From the NCBI RefSeq assembly GCF_009830285.1, contig NZ_WUQX01000001.1:4712501-4776500 (forward strand): a stretch of DNA of 64,000 nucleotides. The letters are read 5' to 3'. A program made the position numbers and the translations under genes. The notes below the pieces were generated by a model. The model was not told the DNA's origin, searched no databases, and worked only from the letters and a program-made list of their open reading frames with translations. How positions within the stretch are numbered: position 1 is the first letter of the stretch; the number at the start of each line of letters is the position of its first letter. The stretch comes from Sporofaciens musculi. Lineage in GTDB: Bacteria > Bacillota > Clostridia > Lachnospirales > Lachnospiraceae. Positions 1 to 9,431 of this stretch are shown here, one piece after another.

Positions 1-2
1 GT

Positions 3-2183
3 GTCCGTACCCCTGACGACGCCGTGGCGACGCGCGCCTACATAGATGAGCACAAATGCCAAAAGGCTGTGGTGTGCGGTGCCGGCTTCATCGGACTTGA
101 AGTGGCGGAAAATCTGATGGCACAGGGACTTCAGGTGACGGTCATTGACGCCGCGCCTCAGATTATGCCGAACGCCTTTGATGAGGAGATGGCGGACTAT
201 GCGAAAAAGCAGCTTCGCCTGGCCGGTATGCGCATACTGACCTCCACCAGCTTAACAGGAATCGAGGGTAACGGCAAAGCCAAGAAGGTTGTGACCGACA
301 ACGGCGCCTTTGACGCTGATATGGTAATCCTGGCAATCGGCGTTCGTCCTGCCACGGGATTTCTGGCTGATTCCGGTCTTGAGATGTTCAAGGGAACGAT
401 TCTGGTGGACGAGCATTTACAGACCAATCTTCCGGACATCTATGCAGTCGGAGACTGTGCCATGGTAAAAAATGCCATCACCGGACAGGGGCAATGGTCA
501 GCCATGGGCTCTACTGCCAATCTTGCGGCCCGCGCCATGGCAAAATCTATAAATGGAGAAGGGACGGGTTACAAAGGATGTCTTGGGACAGGCGTGGTGC
601 GCCTGCTGCCAACTCTGAATGCCGGACGAACCGGACTTACAGAAGTCCAGGCAAAGGCAGCCGGTTACGCCTCAACCTCCGTAATCTGCGTGTTAGACGA
701 TAAGGCCCATTACTATCCCGACGCGTCCTCATTTATCATCAAATTAACCGCTGAGACTACAACCGGAAAACTCCTTGGCTTACAGGTATTCGGCGCCGGC
801 GCCGTAGATAAGATGACGGACATTGCCGTTGTAGGCATTTCACAGGGAATGGGGCTTAGTGACTTTGACACCCTGGATTTTGCTTATGCACCGCCATTTT
901 CCACGGCGATTCATCCCTTTGTCACCGCATGTTATATTCTGGAAAATAAGCTAGACGGCCTGTTTGACACCATAAGCCCCTCAGATTACACAAAAGGCGC
1001 TGCCAAAGGATACACGGTGCTGGATGTACAGCCCGCAGCTTCCATCCCCAATGCCCGTTGGATTGACCTTTCCACAGTGAACGGTCCTTTAGACGGACTT
1101 GACAAAGACGCCAAGCTCTTACTTGTCTGTGCCAAAGGTAAGAGAGGATATTTCTTACAGAACCGTTTGAAAGCCTTTGGCTATACCAACACAAAGGTTC
1201 TGGAGGGAGGCGCATTTTTCAATGAGGTAAAGGTCCCAAGAGACGGCCGCAAGCTTTCTGCCGAGGAAATCAAGCGGGTCAAGGGACTTGGCTGCCTGCA
1301 GGATAAGCGGTATGGCGACGTATTCAATGTCCGCGTCATCACCCGCAACGGAAAGCTCACCACTGATGAGCAGATTAAGATTGCAGAGGCGGCAGAAAAG
1401 TTCGGCTCTGGTGAAATTACTATGACTACCCGTCTGACCCTGGAAATCCAGGGCGTTAATTACGACAAGCTTGAGCCTCTCTTTGCATTTTTGAAAGAAG
1501 CGGGGCTAGAGACCGGAGGAACAGGCTCTAAGGTGCGTCCGGTTGTATCCTGCAAGGGAACCACCTGCCAGTACGGGCTGATTGATACCTTTGCCCTCTC
1601 CGAAAAGCTCCATGAGCTATATTACACCGGCTATCATGACGTGTCCTTACCGCACAAATTTAAGATTGCCGTAGGTGGCTGTCCCAATAACTGTGTGAAG
1701 CCAGACCTGAATGACTTGGGGATTATCGGCCAGCGGCAGCCGGAGATTGATTTGTCCAAATGCAAGGGCTGCAAAATCTGCAAGGTTCAGAACAGTTGTC
1801 CGATTAAGGTTGCCGAGCTGACAGACGGCAAGCTTCGGATTGCTCAGGAAAAATGCAACCATTGCGGACGGTGTATCGAGCAATGCCCATTTGGCGCAGT
1901 AACAGAAGCCATGACAGGCTATAAGGTCTATATCGGCGGACGGTGGGGCAAGAAGGTTGCCGAGGGGCGTGCGCTTGGAAGGCTCTTTACCTCTGAGGAG
2001 GAGGTCATCGGCGTGGTAGAACGGGCGATTCTGTTCTTCCGTGATGAAGGAATATCAGGAGAACGTTTTGCAGACACAATCGCAAGGCTTGGCTTTGACT
2101 ATGTGCAGGACAAGCTTCTGAACAGCAAGCTTGACAAGAAACAGATTCTTGAGAAGAACGTTGTCGGAGGCGCTACCTGTTAA
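3..2183 (+). CDS. CoA-disulfide-reductase-like flavoprotein fused to rhodanese and sulfite/nitrite-reductase domains (5' truncated)
   Basis: The frame is open to the left edge, so the FAD-binding N-terminus lies outside the window; the GTG at 24 is not a credible start because codons before it (R-T-P-D-D-A) fit the family. Visible order: NAD-binding GAGFIGLE, FAD motif YAVGDC, pyridine-nucleotide-disulfide dimerisation domain, a rhodanese-like domain with VCAKGKRG carrying the expected Cys, a nitrite/sulfite reductase half with CKGTTC and GGCPNNC (siroheme/4Fe-4S ligands), then two ferredoxin motifs (CKGCKIC, CNHCGRC). Inference: cytoplasmic NAD(P)H-dependent reduction of sulfur species such as persulfide, polysulfide or sulfite. 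The domain identities are clear; the substrate is not. A bidirectional hairpin follows the stop. Confidence 0.85.
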   Translation, partial: VRTPDDAVATRAYIDEHKCQKAVVCGAGFIGLEVAENLMAQGLQVTVIDAAPQIMPNAFDEEMADYAKKQLRLAGMRILTSTSLTGIEGNGKAKKVVTDNGAFDADMVILAIGVRPATGFLADSGLEMFKGTILVDEHLQTNLPDIYAVGDCAMVKNAITGQGQWSAMGSTANLAARAMAKSINGEGTGYKGCLGTGVVRLLPTLNAGRTGLTEVQAKAAGYASTSVICVLDDKAHYYPDASSFIIKLTAETTTGKLLGLQVFGAGAVDKMTDIAVVGISQGMGLSDFDTLDFAYAPPFSTAIHPFVTACYILENKLDGLFDTISPSDYTKGAAKGYTVLDVQPAASIPNARWIDLSTVNGPLDGLDKDAKLLLVCAKGKRGYFLQNRLKAFGYTNTKVLEGGAFFNEVKVPRDGRKLSAEEIKRVKGLGCLQDKRYGDVFNVRVITRNGKLTTDEQIKIAEAAEKFGSGEITMTTRLTLEIQGVNYDKLEPLFAFLKEAGLETGGTGSKVRPVVSCKGTTCQYGLIDTFALSEKLHELYYTGYHDVSLPHKFKIAVGGCPNNCVKPDLNDLGIIGQRQPEIDLSKCKGCKICKVQNSCPIKVAELTDGKLRIAQEKCNHCGRCIEQCPFGAVTEAMTGYKVYIGGRWGKKVAEGRALGRLFTSEEEVIGVVERAILFFRDEGISGERFADTIARLGFDYVQDKLLNSKLDKKQILEKNVVGGATC

Positions 2184-2195
2184 AAGCTGAAAATA

Positions 2196-2247
2196 AAAAC
2201 GTACAAGATATGGTAAATGTTGATTCTTTCCATATCCTGTACGTTTT
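2196..2247. terminator. Bidirectional terminator
   Basis: Arms 2196-2213 and 2230-2247 pair almost completely (AAAACGTACAAGATATGG against CCATATCCTGTACGTTTT) and the stem ends in A and T runs on both sides. It lies between two convergent genes and serves both. Confidence 0.85.
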
Positions 2248-2257
2248 CCTTTGCTTA

Positions 2258-3565
2258 CTACTGAACCAAATACAATTTCTTTGAAGCGCCGCCCTGAGAA
2301 ATGGCTTCTGCCACATCCTCAGCCGTAACCTTTTCTTCATCCGTCAGCACCCGAAATACCCTGTCATATTCTTCCCCTGGAAGCCGTCCGATAAAATAGA
2401 GAAGCTTCTCATAAATCTGCCCTTCTGGGGACGCATATCTGCCTTCTCCAACTCCAAGCCCTATCACATTCATAACGCCTTCCGAATAAATATATGGCAA
2501 AACATCTGTCAGCAATTCCTGGAGAGAAGCTTCCGACTCAGCAAAGCTTTTCACATCCTTTCCTCCAAGCAATTCCTTGGCCCTCTCCCTGTCACAGAAG
2601 AAGCGGCGCTCTGGCTGTCCTTGCGTTGAATCAAGAGGATATGTCCACTCAATCCTGTCCACGTTTTCAATCAGACACAAAAGCAGGATGGCTTTTTTCT
2701 CCATCTGCTCATTGAAACCAAGCTCTCTTGAGGGTTCGTCTTCAAAATGCAGCTTAAGCGTATACGGCTCTTTCTTGGTTTCCAACTCCATTGTCCGCCC
2801 CATTTCCGGAAATATCCCCAAGGCTTCCACTAGCTTTCCGTCTGCCGGTGCGTCGCCAATGTAAGGATTTGCCGCCTCGAATAACATTTTCGCATATGGA
2901 GAAACCTCATAATCAGATTTCAACTCATCGGTGTTTTTTTCAGAAAACACCAAATAGTATAGAAGCTCTCCATCATTCTGCCCTATAACCTCCTGCTTCG
3001 TCCGTTCATCCATAAATTCCTGACAGGGAATCTTCCGAAGCTGACTCTCACTGCTTCCCATCAAATGCCATGCCGCCAGCGCAATATTCTCTCCTTCCTT
3101 CACCTTATACCATTGGGACTGATTTTCCAGGAAATAGCTCTCCATCATTCCCAGATAACCGTAACCTAGCGATTCCCAGGAATTGGCATCTCTCGAAAAA
3201 TCTTCTTCTCCCTCAAACTGATTCAGGAAGTTAATATTCCATTCCCCATCCATCGTCTGAGAATTTCTCTCTACCCTAAGGGTAAGTGTTCCGTCTTTCT
3301 TAACGCCAGCCTCTTTAAAATCCTCTGCCCTTAAAACTCCATACTCCAACAGCTCTCCGGCTCGATAATACTCTTTGTAAATCAAAAAACTTTTCATCTT
3401 ACCGTCGAGTCTGTACTCATATTCAATATCTCCCTTACCAGGCTGTTTCACACAGCGTATCTGGGGCTCTCCGCCCTGTCCGTTTCCAAGACAAATTACG
3501 ATAATCAGAATACCTGCTGCAATTCCCAGCGCAGCCGCCTGAAATACTCTGCCAATTCCATTCAT
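2258..3565 (-). CDS. Membrane-anchored protein with DUF4825-like C-terminal region
   Basis: The start is placed at 3565 because GGAGGGTGAGGAC precedes that ATG; an upstream in-frame start lacks this spacing. The product has 435 residues: a hydrophobic segment at about residues 8-26 (signal anchor), then a charged extracytoplasmic part. The segment containing ENVDRIEWTYP and the C-terminal FFCDRERAKELLG resemble DUF4825, a family I recall mostly beside BlaR1-type M56 peptidases and BlaI-type regulators. No such partner lies within the window. Monocistronic, sharing its terminator with the upstream convergent gene. Function unknown; the family assignment is tentative. Confidence 0.6.
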   Translation of the reverse strand: MNGIGRVFQAAALGIAAGILIIVICLGNGQGGEPQIRCVKQPGKGDIEYEYRLDGKMKSFLIYKEYYRAGELLEYGVLRAEDFKEAGVKKDGTLTLRVERNSQTMDGEWNINFLNQFEGEEDFSRDANSWESLGYGYLGMMESYFLENQSQWYKVKEGENIALAAWHLMGSSESQLRKIPCQEFMDERTKQEVIGQNDGELLYYLVFSEKNTDELKSDYEVSPYAKMLFEAANPYIGDAPADGKLVEALGIFPEMGRTMELETKKEPYTLKLHFEDEPSRELGFNEQMEKKAILLLCLIENVDRIEWTYPLDSTQGQPERRFFCDRERAKELLGGKDVKSFAESEASLQELLTDVLPYIYSEGVMNVIGLGVGEGRYASPEGQIYEKLLYFIGRLPGEEYDRVFRVLTDEEKVTAEDVAEAISQGGASKKLYLVQ

Positions 3566-3792
3566 GTCCTCACCCTCCGATCTCACTTTCCTTGTGTAAT
3601 AAGCAGAATACCTGCCAGTACCGTTCCTATCTAAATTTCAGGCTATATGAAAATACCTGTTTTGTCAACAGCTTTTCCATTTTTATATTACACTGTATTT
3701 ATATGCACTATTTTATGTTACATCTAACAATATACTACATTCAATGCTATACTTTTTATAATAGAAACTAATGCAGAAAGAAAACACGACCA

Positions 3793-4257
3793 ATGAAGAA
3801 CGATAAAGGTGAAATAATCAGCGGAATACGCCAACTGAAAAAACCAGAATATGGCACTGGAAAGAATAATCGGTTTGGCCAGCCGATAGTGAATTGGAAT
3901 TATTTATCAAAATATGCGGATGACGACGGGTTTGACATCAGAAATATCGAAAGCAACGGAAAACATACTATTGAATATATTCTGCCCTATGGCAGCAGAA
4001 TCATCCGATATGGAAGTGAAATTGGCCATTTCTCATCTCCTAAAGGAACTGCATATGAAGAACTATCATTGCCGTATATTCCGGAAAGCATGGAATATAA
4101 TGAATATAAGGTTATTGCTGACAATGTCCGTATTGTATGTGTCGTAGACAAAGGAATTGTCGCCCCAGGCTTCGACAGTCTCGGCGGCGCAGTCCAATAT
4201 CTTCATCCCATTACAATCAGAGAAGCCGTCAAAAAAGGCATGTTGGAAAGGATATAG
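3793..4257 (+). CDS. Orphan TNT-type NAD+ glycohydrolase toxin domain
   Basis: 154 residues. The C-terminal half has the TNT (tuberculosis necrotizing toxin) layout: R72-Y-G, F80-S-S-P-K-G-T-A-Y (family RFG...F.SP.GTP.E), IVAPGF at 122-127, and GGAVQY at 131-136 whose Gln135 matches the catalytically important Gln of TNT. TNT-domain proteins hydrolyse NAD+ and normally form the C-terminus of long secreted polymorphic toxins. Here there is no signal peptide or delivery domain, and an in-frame stop at 3769 shows the reading frame is not simply longer. The RBS is weak (GCAGAAAG). The gene directly downstream starts 2 nt after the stop and is probably the immunity gene. It may be a toxin tip left from a rearranged polymorphic-toxin locus. 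Confidence 0.75.
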   Translation: MKNDKGEIISGIRQLKKPEYGTGKNNRFGQPIVNWNYLSKYADDDGFDIRNIESNGKHTIEYILPYGSRIIRYGSEIGHFSSPKGTAYEELSLPYIPESMEYNEYKVIADNVRIVCVVDKGIVAPGFDSLGGAVQYLHPITIREAVKKGMLERI

Positions 4258-4259
4258 CT

Positions 4260-4610
4260 ATGGGAAAAACTATGCGTGAACCACCGTCTACAACAAAAGA
4301 TAATAATGATTTATATATAGAAATATTAATGAAGGCGCTGAAGGAATTCCATATTCCAGAAGGCTTCTGTTCAATCGGAGAGTATACGGAAGAAGCAGTC
4401 TGCCTCGAAAAGAACGAGCCTAGCTGGATGGTGTACGAAGGCGAACGAGGGAAAAAATATAACATCAAGACGCATATGAACTGTCGGGACGCCTGTTATG
4501 ATATCATATCCAGGGTTTCACAGTCTAATGACGCTGAAAAAAGCTTGAAAGATTTTTTTAATCTGGAATGTGAAAAAATTAGCTTTAACCGTTTCGTGTA
4601 TGCAGTTTAA
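4260..4610 (+). CDS. Probable TNT immunity protein (unrecognised family)
   Basis: 116 residues, acidic, no signal peptide. The ATG at 4260 begins 2 nt after the toxin stop; the frame is open further upstream inside the toxin gene but the higher-scoring start is here. I do not recognise the sequence. The assignment as an antidote rests on position: small, cytosolic, translationally coupled to a TNT-type toxin, as in other polymorphic toxin-immunity pairs. Contains two Cys (CRDAC) in the middle and a helical C-terminus. It could be an unrelated small gene. Confidence 0.5.
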   Translation: MGKTMREPPSTTKDNNDLYIEILMKALKEFHIPEGFCSIGEYTEEAVCLEKNEPSWMVYEGERGKKYNIKTHMNCRDACYDIISRVSQSNDAEKSLKDFFNLECEKISFNRFVYAV

Positions 4611-4678
4611 TCCCCTCCCTGACGGCTTGTCATATTATCCCAAATATGATATAGTCGGTACAAAGGAGTGGGTATGTC

Positions 4679-6028
4679 ATGACAAAAGAAAATATAACCA
4701 AGAACCAGATTACAGAAGGCGTGATCTGGCGTCAGTTGTTAATCTTCTTTTTTCCAATCGTAATAGGAACTTTATTCCAACAGCTATACAACACGGTAGA
4801 CGCCGTCATTGTGGGCCGGTTTGTGGGAAAACAGGCTCTCGCAAGTGTCGGCGGCTCTGCCGCTGTATTGTCGAATCTGATTATCGGATTCTTTACCGGT
4901 CTTTCCGCCGGCGCCACTGTAATCATTTCACAGCATTACGGGGCGAAAAATGCAAGAAATCTCCACGAAAGTCTCCATACTGCCTATGCATTTTCCATCA
5001 TTGCAAGCCTGGCAATCGCAATTCTTGGGTGGGTTCTGACCCCTTTTCTTTTGACTGCCATGAATACGCCTGGGGATGTTCTCACCGATTCCATCCTGTA
5101 CCTGAGAATCTATTTTCTAGGGATGATCTCTGTGCTGATCTTTAACATGGGCTCTGGAATCATGCGGGCAATCGGAGATTCCCGCCGTCCCCTGTACTAT
5201 CTGATTGTCTGCTGCCTTCTGAATATTGTGCTGGATATCGTCATGGTGCTGGTATTCCATCTTGGTATCGCCGGTGTCGCTGTTGCAACCGTCATCTCCC
5301 AGTCAGTCAGCGCTGTTCTGGTCACACGGGCGCTGATGACCGGTTATGACTCACTGAAGCTGTCCCTTTCCGCCATCCGTATCGCACCCGCCATGTTAAG
5401 AGCCGAGCTTCGCATCGGGTTTCCAAGCGGGCTTCAATCCTGCATGTACGGGATTACCAACATCATTATCCAGGCAGCGGTTAATGGGTTCGGAACCGAC
5501 CCTGCCGCAGCGTGGGCGGCCTACGGTAAACTGGATGCCATCTTTTGGACCGTATGCGGGGCATTCGGCATTGCCATCACCACATTTGCCGGACAGAATT
5601 ACGGTGCAAAACGGTATGACCGAGTGTTCAAAAGTGTTCGGGTCTGCCTTGGGATGTCCCTTGGCATATGTGGACTTCTGTTGGTTTTCCTAATGGTTTT
5701 CTGCCGACCCCTTTACCATATATTTACCACAGACATAAATGTAGTGGATATCGGAGTCTATATGCTGCGGTATATCACGCCCAGTTATATTGTCTTTATT
5801 TTTATTGAAATCCTCTCCGGTGCGCTGCGCGGAATCGGTGATGTGATGATTCCAACCCTCATTACCCTGGGCGGTGTGTGCTGCGTGCGCCTGCCCTGGA
5901 TTCTGCTGGTGGTTCCCAGATGGCACGAGCTTTCGACGATACTCGTCAGCTATCCTATGTCATGGGTGGCTACGGCTGTGCTGCTTATCTTCTACTATTT
6001 TTACAGGAAAAAGCGTATGATTGTCTGA
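4679..6028 (+). CDS. MATE-family multidrug/Na+ (H+) antiporter
   Basis: 449 residues with about twelve hydrophobic segments in two similar halves, the usual length and topology of MATE exporters. Typical motifs include an N-terminal PIVIGTLFQQLYNTVDAVIVGRF-type stretch and, in the second half, a repeat of GFPSGLQS and GQNYGA. It acts in the cytoplasmic membrane, exporting organic cations or other toxic small molecules in exchange for Na+ or H+; the real substrate cannot be read from sequence. AAAGGAG at 4662-4668 fixes the start. It is transcribed in line with the TNT pair but 68 nt away, so operon membership is uncertain. Confidence 0.9.
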   Translation: MTKENITKNQITEGVIWRQLLIFFFPIVIGTLFQQLYNTVDAVIVGRFVGKQALASVGGSAAVLSNLIIGFFTGLSAGATVIISQHYGAKNARNLHESLHTAYAFSIIASLAIAILGWVLTPFLLTAMNTPGDVLTDSILYLRIYFLGMISVLIFNMGSGIMRAIGDSRRPLYYLIVCCLLNIVLDIVMVLVFHLGIAGVAVATVISQSVSAVLVTRALMTGYDSLKLSLSAIRIAPAMLRAELRIGFPSGLQSCMYGITNIIIQAAVNGFGTDPAAAWAAYGKLDAIFWTVCGAFGIAITTFAGQNYGAKRYDRVFKSVRVCLGMSLGICGLLLVFLMVFCRPLYHIFTTDINVVDIGVYMLRYITPSYIVFIFIEILSGALRGIGDVMIPTLITLGGVCCVRLPWILLVVPRWHELSTILVSYPMSWVATAVLLIFYYFYRKKRMIV

Positions 6029-6102
6029 AATCTTCGGGCAACGACGGTTTTATTTTCATATATCGTTCAACTATTATGATACGCTTACATGCCTCTCAAG
6101 CC

Positions 6103-6122
6103 AGCGGGCGACTCCGTCCGCT
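6103..6122. terminator. Short hairpin between convergent genes
   Basis: AGCGG at 6103-6107 pairs with CCGCT at 6118-6122 and is followed by TTTTACT on the plus strand, a plausible weak intrinsic terminator for the MATE gene. Confidence 0.45.
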
Positions 6123-6161
6123 TTTACTCATTTTTCTCTCCCCGACATGTATGAAGGTCTA

Positions 6162-7169
6162 TCAGCCCTTACAGATTTCCTCTATCTGCTCAAGCTCCTC
6201 CTGCGTAAATTTCCCGTGGCGTGCCGCAGAAATATTTTCTATAATCTGTTCTGGCTTTGACGCGCCAATCAGAACTGAGCATACTTCATCATCCTTAAGC
6301 ACCCAGGATAAGGCCATCTGGGCCAACGTCTGCCCCCTCTGTCCGGCAAGCTCATTCAGCTTACTAATCTGGCTAAGCCTTCCCTCCGTCAAATCGCTTG
6401 AATGAAGGAATCTGCCATCCTGTGCAATCCGGCTATCCTTTGGAATTCCATGAAGATACCTATCTGATAAAAGCCCCTGGGCCAACGGGCTGAATGCAAT
6501 GATTCCCACGCCGTTTTCTTTACAGAATGATTTCACTCCGTCTTCTTCGATGGTTCTGTCAAATATAGAATATCTCCTCTGGTTCACGATTACAGGACAA
6601 TGCTGCTCTCTCAGAAAATGAACAGCTTTTTCTGTGTATTCCTTATCGTAGTTCGACACGCCAACATAGAGCGCCTTACCACTTCTCACAATATCCACAA
6701 GCGCGGTTAAAGTCTCCTCCAAGGGCGTATTCTTGTCCATTCTGTGATGATAGAAAATATCCACATAGTCAAGCTTCATACGCCTTAAGCTGGCGTCTAG
6801 GCTGGCCATCAGATATTTTCTGCTGCCATAATCTCCGTAAGGCCCTTCCCACATGTGATAGCCTGCCTTTGTCGTAATCAGGAGTTCATCCCTGTACGGC
6901 CTGAAATCATCCTCCAAAAGCCTCCCTAAGTTTTCCTCCGCACTGCCGTTTTCCGGCCCGTAATTATTTGCCAGGTCAAACTGGGTGATTCCGTGGTCAA
7001 ATGCTGTCCTGCACATCGCACGCATATTATCATAAGAATCCTTAGAGCCAAAATTATGCCAGAATCCCAGAGAAACAGCCGGAAATTTTAAGCCGCTTCT
7101 GCCTACTCGGTGATATTCCATTCTTTCATAACGTTCATTTTCTGCTACATACATGTTCAAATGATTCAT
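6162..7169 (-). CDS. Aldo/keto reductase (YghZ/Kv-beta-like)
   Basis: 335 residues from the ATG at 7167-7169, chosen because AGAGGAAAA precedes it; an ATG at 7232 gives a longer basic leader without support. Full TIM-barrel AKR: N-terminal GRSGLKFPAVSLG, catalytic D-x4-Y region (DLANNYGPENG), Lys in the LLITTKAG strand, His in YHHRMD, and the nucleotide loop IAFSPLAQGLLSDRYL and GASKPEQI near the end. The DYVDIFYHHRMD and EENLGRLL features are those of the YghZ/AKR14 group that reduces L-glyceraldehyde 3-phosphate or methylglyoxal-type aldehydes using NADPH. Cytoplasmic, monocistronic. Confidence 0.9.
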   Translation of the reverse strand: MNHLNMYVAENERYERMEYHRVGRSGLKFPAVSLGFWHNFGSKDSYDNMRAMCRTAFDHGITQFDLANNYGPENGSAEENLGRLLEDDFRPYRDELLITTKAGYHMWEGPYGDYGSRKYLMASLDASLRRMKLDYVDIFYHHRMDKNTPLEETLTALVDIVRSGKALYVGVSNYDKEYTEKAVHFLREQHCPVIVNQRRYSIFDRTIEEDGVKSFCKENGVGIIAFSPLAQGLLSDRYLHGIPKDSRIAQDGRFLHSSDLTEGRLSQISKLNELAGQRGQTLAQMALSWVLKDDEVCSVLIGASKPEQIIENISAARHGKFTQEELEQIEEICKG

Positions 7170-7409
7170 TTTTCCTCTCTTTCTGTGTGTACACTTTAAA
7201 CTCTGCTTCATTGATATTTTAGGATCTATCATTCATTATATGAAAATAAGGAGTATAACGCAATGATGAATTAAATTCTGCAATGAAGGTTTAAATTTTA
7301 AAGTTGCCAAACACAGGAAAAACGTTTATGATAGAAAGCATATAGTCAATATGTCGCATACGGTCTGCGCTTACAATTCATACAACAGAATCTAAAAGGA
7401 GTTGGTAGG

Positions 7410-8072
7410 ATGAAACATTTACAGATTGACCAGAATATGAAGGCTCTCTGGCCCGCTACAAGAGTCGGCTGCTTCCAGTATCAGGTTCAAGTAGAGAAGA
7501 AGAATGAAGAAATGTGGACGTATCTCAAGAAGGACATTTTCAAGAGAACCAAGGACGCAATCTTTGATTACGGCATCAACGAGCTTCCTAACATCAAAGA
7601 ATCCCGCCAGGCATACAAGGCGTTCGGAAAAGATCCAAGCCGATATCGAGTCTCCTCCGAGGCGTTAATCCGCAGAATCGGTCAGGGGAAAGGGCTTTAC
7701 GAGGTAAATACAGTCGTGGATGTCAATAACCTGATTTCCATTCAGTCCGGCTTCTCCGCAGGCTCCTATGACGCCTCCAAGATTGGTGAAGAACTTATCT
7801 TCCGTGTAGGCAGGGAGTACGAGACGTATAAGGGTATCGGGAAGGATGAAATCAAGATTGACGGACTTCCTGTTTTGGCGGATGATGAGGGGGCAATCGG
7901 AAGCTCTACCAGTGACTCTGAACGGGCAATGATTACGGGAGATACAACGGAAGTCCTAACGCTTATCTATTCCTTTTCCGAAAACCAGGATTTAGAACGG
8001 GCAATGGAATATGGAAGTGCATATCTTGAAAAATATGCCGGTGCAAAGAATCTTCAGTGTTGGATTGTGTGA
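7410..8072 (+). CDS. B3/B4 tRNA-binding domain protein (PheRS beta-like editing domain)
   Basis: 220 residues; AAAAGGAG at 7395-7402 sets the start. Sequence such as EALIRRIGQGKGLYEVNTVVDVNNLISIQSG and DGLPVLADDEGAIGSSTSDSERAMI is characteristic of stand-alone B3/4 domain proteins, homologous to the editing domain of the phenylalanyl-tRNA synthetase beta chain. Such proteins are inferred to hydrolyse mischarged tRNA or bind amino acids; the specificity of this one is unknown. Complete length for the stand-alone family. An IS256-family element was inserted 35 bp behind its stop, apparently in its terminator. Confidence 0.8.
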   Translation: MKHLQIDQNMKALWPATRVGCFQYQVQVEKKNEEMWTYLKKDIFKRTKDAIFDYGINELPNIKESRQAYKAFGKDPSRYRVSSEALIRRIGQGKGLYEVNTVVDVNNLISIQSGFSAGSYDASKIGEELIFRVGREYETYKGIGKDEIKIDGLPVLADDEGAIGSSTSDSERAMITGDTTEVLTLIYSFSENQDLERAMEYGSAYLEKYAGAKNLQCWIV

Positions 8073-8208
8073 TAATGGGTTTAGCTTACAGAGCCAGCCT
8101 ATCCAGGCATACACGGTAGTGTAGAATAATTTGTGTCTTTGGAAAAAAATACCTCTTTTTTGGTAAGAATCAAGATATGACAATTCTTATCGAAAAGGAG
8201 GATTTTTT

Positions 8209-9423
8209 ATGCCAGCAACAAAAGAACAGATTCGACAGATTATTGCAGATAACAACCTAAACAGCGTAGCTGATGTCTACAGCCTGCTCAGAGACAGCTT
8301 CAAGGATATCCTTCAGGAACTCATGGAGGCAGAATTGGATGCGTCTCTCGGTTATGAAAAGAATCAGAAAAGAGAGGCTCCTACATCCAATAAGAGAAAT
8401 GGACATACCCCTAAAACATTGAAGAGTCAGTATGGTGAGTTCCAGATCGATGTCCCAAGGGACAGGGAAGGGGAATTTGAGCCAAAACTGATCCCAAAAT
8501 ACCAGCGGGATATTTCCGGGATAGAGGAAAAAGTGATATCCCTCTACGCAAGGGGCATGAGCACAAGAGACATCCATGACCAGATACAAGATCTTTACGG
8601 GATGGAACTGTCAGCAGAAATGGTCAGCAAGATCACAGACAGGGTCCTGCCGGAAATAAAGGAATGGCAGTCACGTCCGTTGAATCCGATCTATCCTTTT
8701 GTGTTCATGGACTGCATCCATTACAAGGTCAGGGAGGATGGGCGCATCTTAAGCCGGGCGGCTTATATCGTGCTGGGCATCACAGCAGATGGTTACAAAG
8801 ATATCCTGAGCATCACAGTAGGAGCTAATGAAACGAGCAAGTTCTGGCTGGGCATGTTAAATGATCTGAAAAACCGCGGTGTACAGGATGTACTGTTCTT
8901 CTGCGTGGACGGGCTTCCCGGTTTTAAGGAAGCGATAGGGGCAGTCTATCCGGATGCCCAGATCCAGAGGTGTGTCATCCATATGCTACGCAATTCTTTC
9001 AAATATGTCAATTACAGTGACCTGAAGAAATTTTCCTCAGATTTCAAGGCAGTATATAATGCCCCCAATGAAACATCTGCTCTTTCAGAACTGGAAAAGA
9101 TCAAAGAAAAGTGGGGAAGGAAATACCCCTATGCGATAAGTAACTGGGAGAATAACTGGGAAGACATCAGTTCCTTCTTTCAGTTTTCAGATGATATCCG
9201 GCGTATCATGTATACTACAAATATCATAGAAGGACTGAACCGCCAGTATCGGAAAGTGACAAAGACAAAGAGTGTATTCCCCAGCGACAGCGCGTTGGAA
9301 AAGATGCTTTATCTTGCCAGTGGAAATGTGATCAAAAAATGGACACAGCGTTACAGAAACTGGGACCAGGTGCTGAACCAGCTGATCGTCCTGTACGGGG
9401 AGAGGCTTACCCGGTACCTGTAA
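8209..9423 (+). CDS. IS256-family transposase (IS 1)
   Basis: 404 residues, normal length for the family. DDE catalytic core: first Asp in FVFMDCIHYK, second Asp in FFCVDGLPGFKEAI, Glu in TTNIIEGLNRQYRK; the CVIHML motif follows the second Asp. The RBS is AAAAGGAGG with ATG at 8209. The N-terminal third (SKQ-like LQELMEAELDASLGY) is the usual DNA-binding part. It would act on its own 28-bp ends in trans. Its sequence is clearly different from the second IS256-type transposase at 60233-61504. Confidence 0.95.
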   Translation: MPATKEQIRQIIADNNLNSVADVYSLLRDSFKDILQELMEAELDASLGYEKNQKREAPTSNKRNGHTPKTLKSQYGEFQIDVPRDREGEFEPKLIPKYQRDISGIEEKVISLYARGMSTRDIHDQIQDLYGMELSAEMVSKITDRVLPEIKEWQSRPLNPIYPFVFMDCIHYKVREDGRILSRAAYIVLGITADGYKDILSITVGANETSKFWLGMLNDLKNRGVQDVLFFCVDGLPGFKEAIGAVYPDAQIQRCVIHMLRNSFKYVNYSDLKKFSSDFKAVYNAPNETSALSELEKIKEKWGRKYPYAISNWENNWEDISSFFQFSDDIRRIMYTTNIIEGLNRQYRKVTKTKSVFPSDSALEKMLYLASGNVIKKWTQRYRNWDQVLNQLIVLYGERLTRYL

Positions 9424-9431
9424 AATGAAAA

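Noticed and set aside
922..1215. Antisense frame within the reductase gene
   Set aside because: Composition (Trp, Cys, Arg rich) and full overlap with a well-supported gene mark it as a shadow.
4137..4610. Longer version of the immunity gene beginning inside the TNT gene
   Set aside because: Residues before the ATG at 4260 are an Arg/Ser-rich out-of-frame reading of the toxin gene; the ATG 2 nt after the toxin stop is the natural start.
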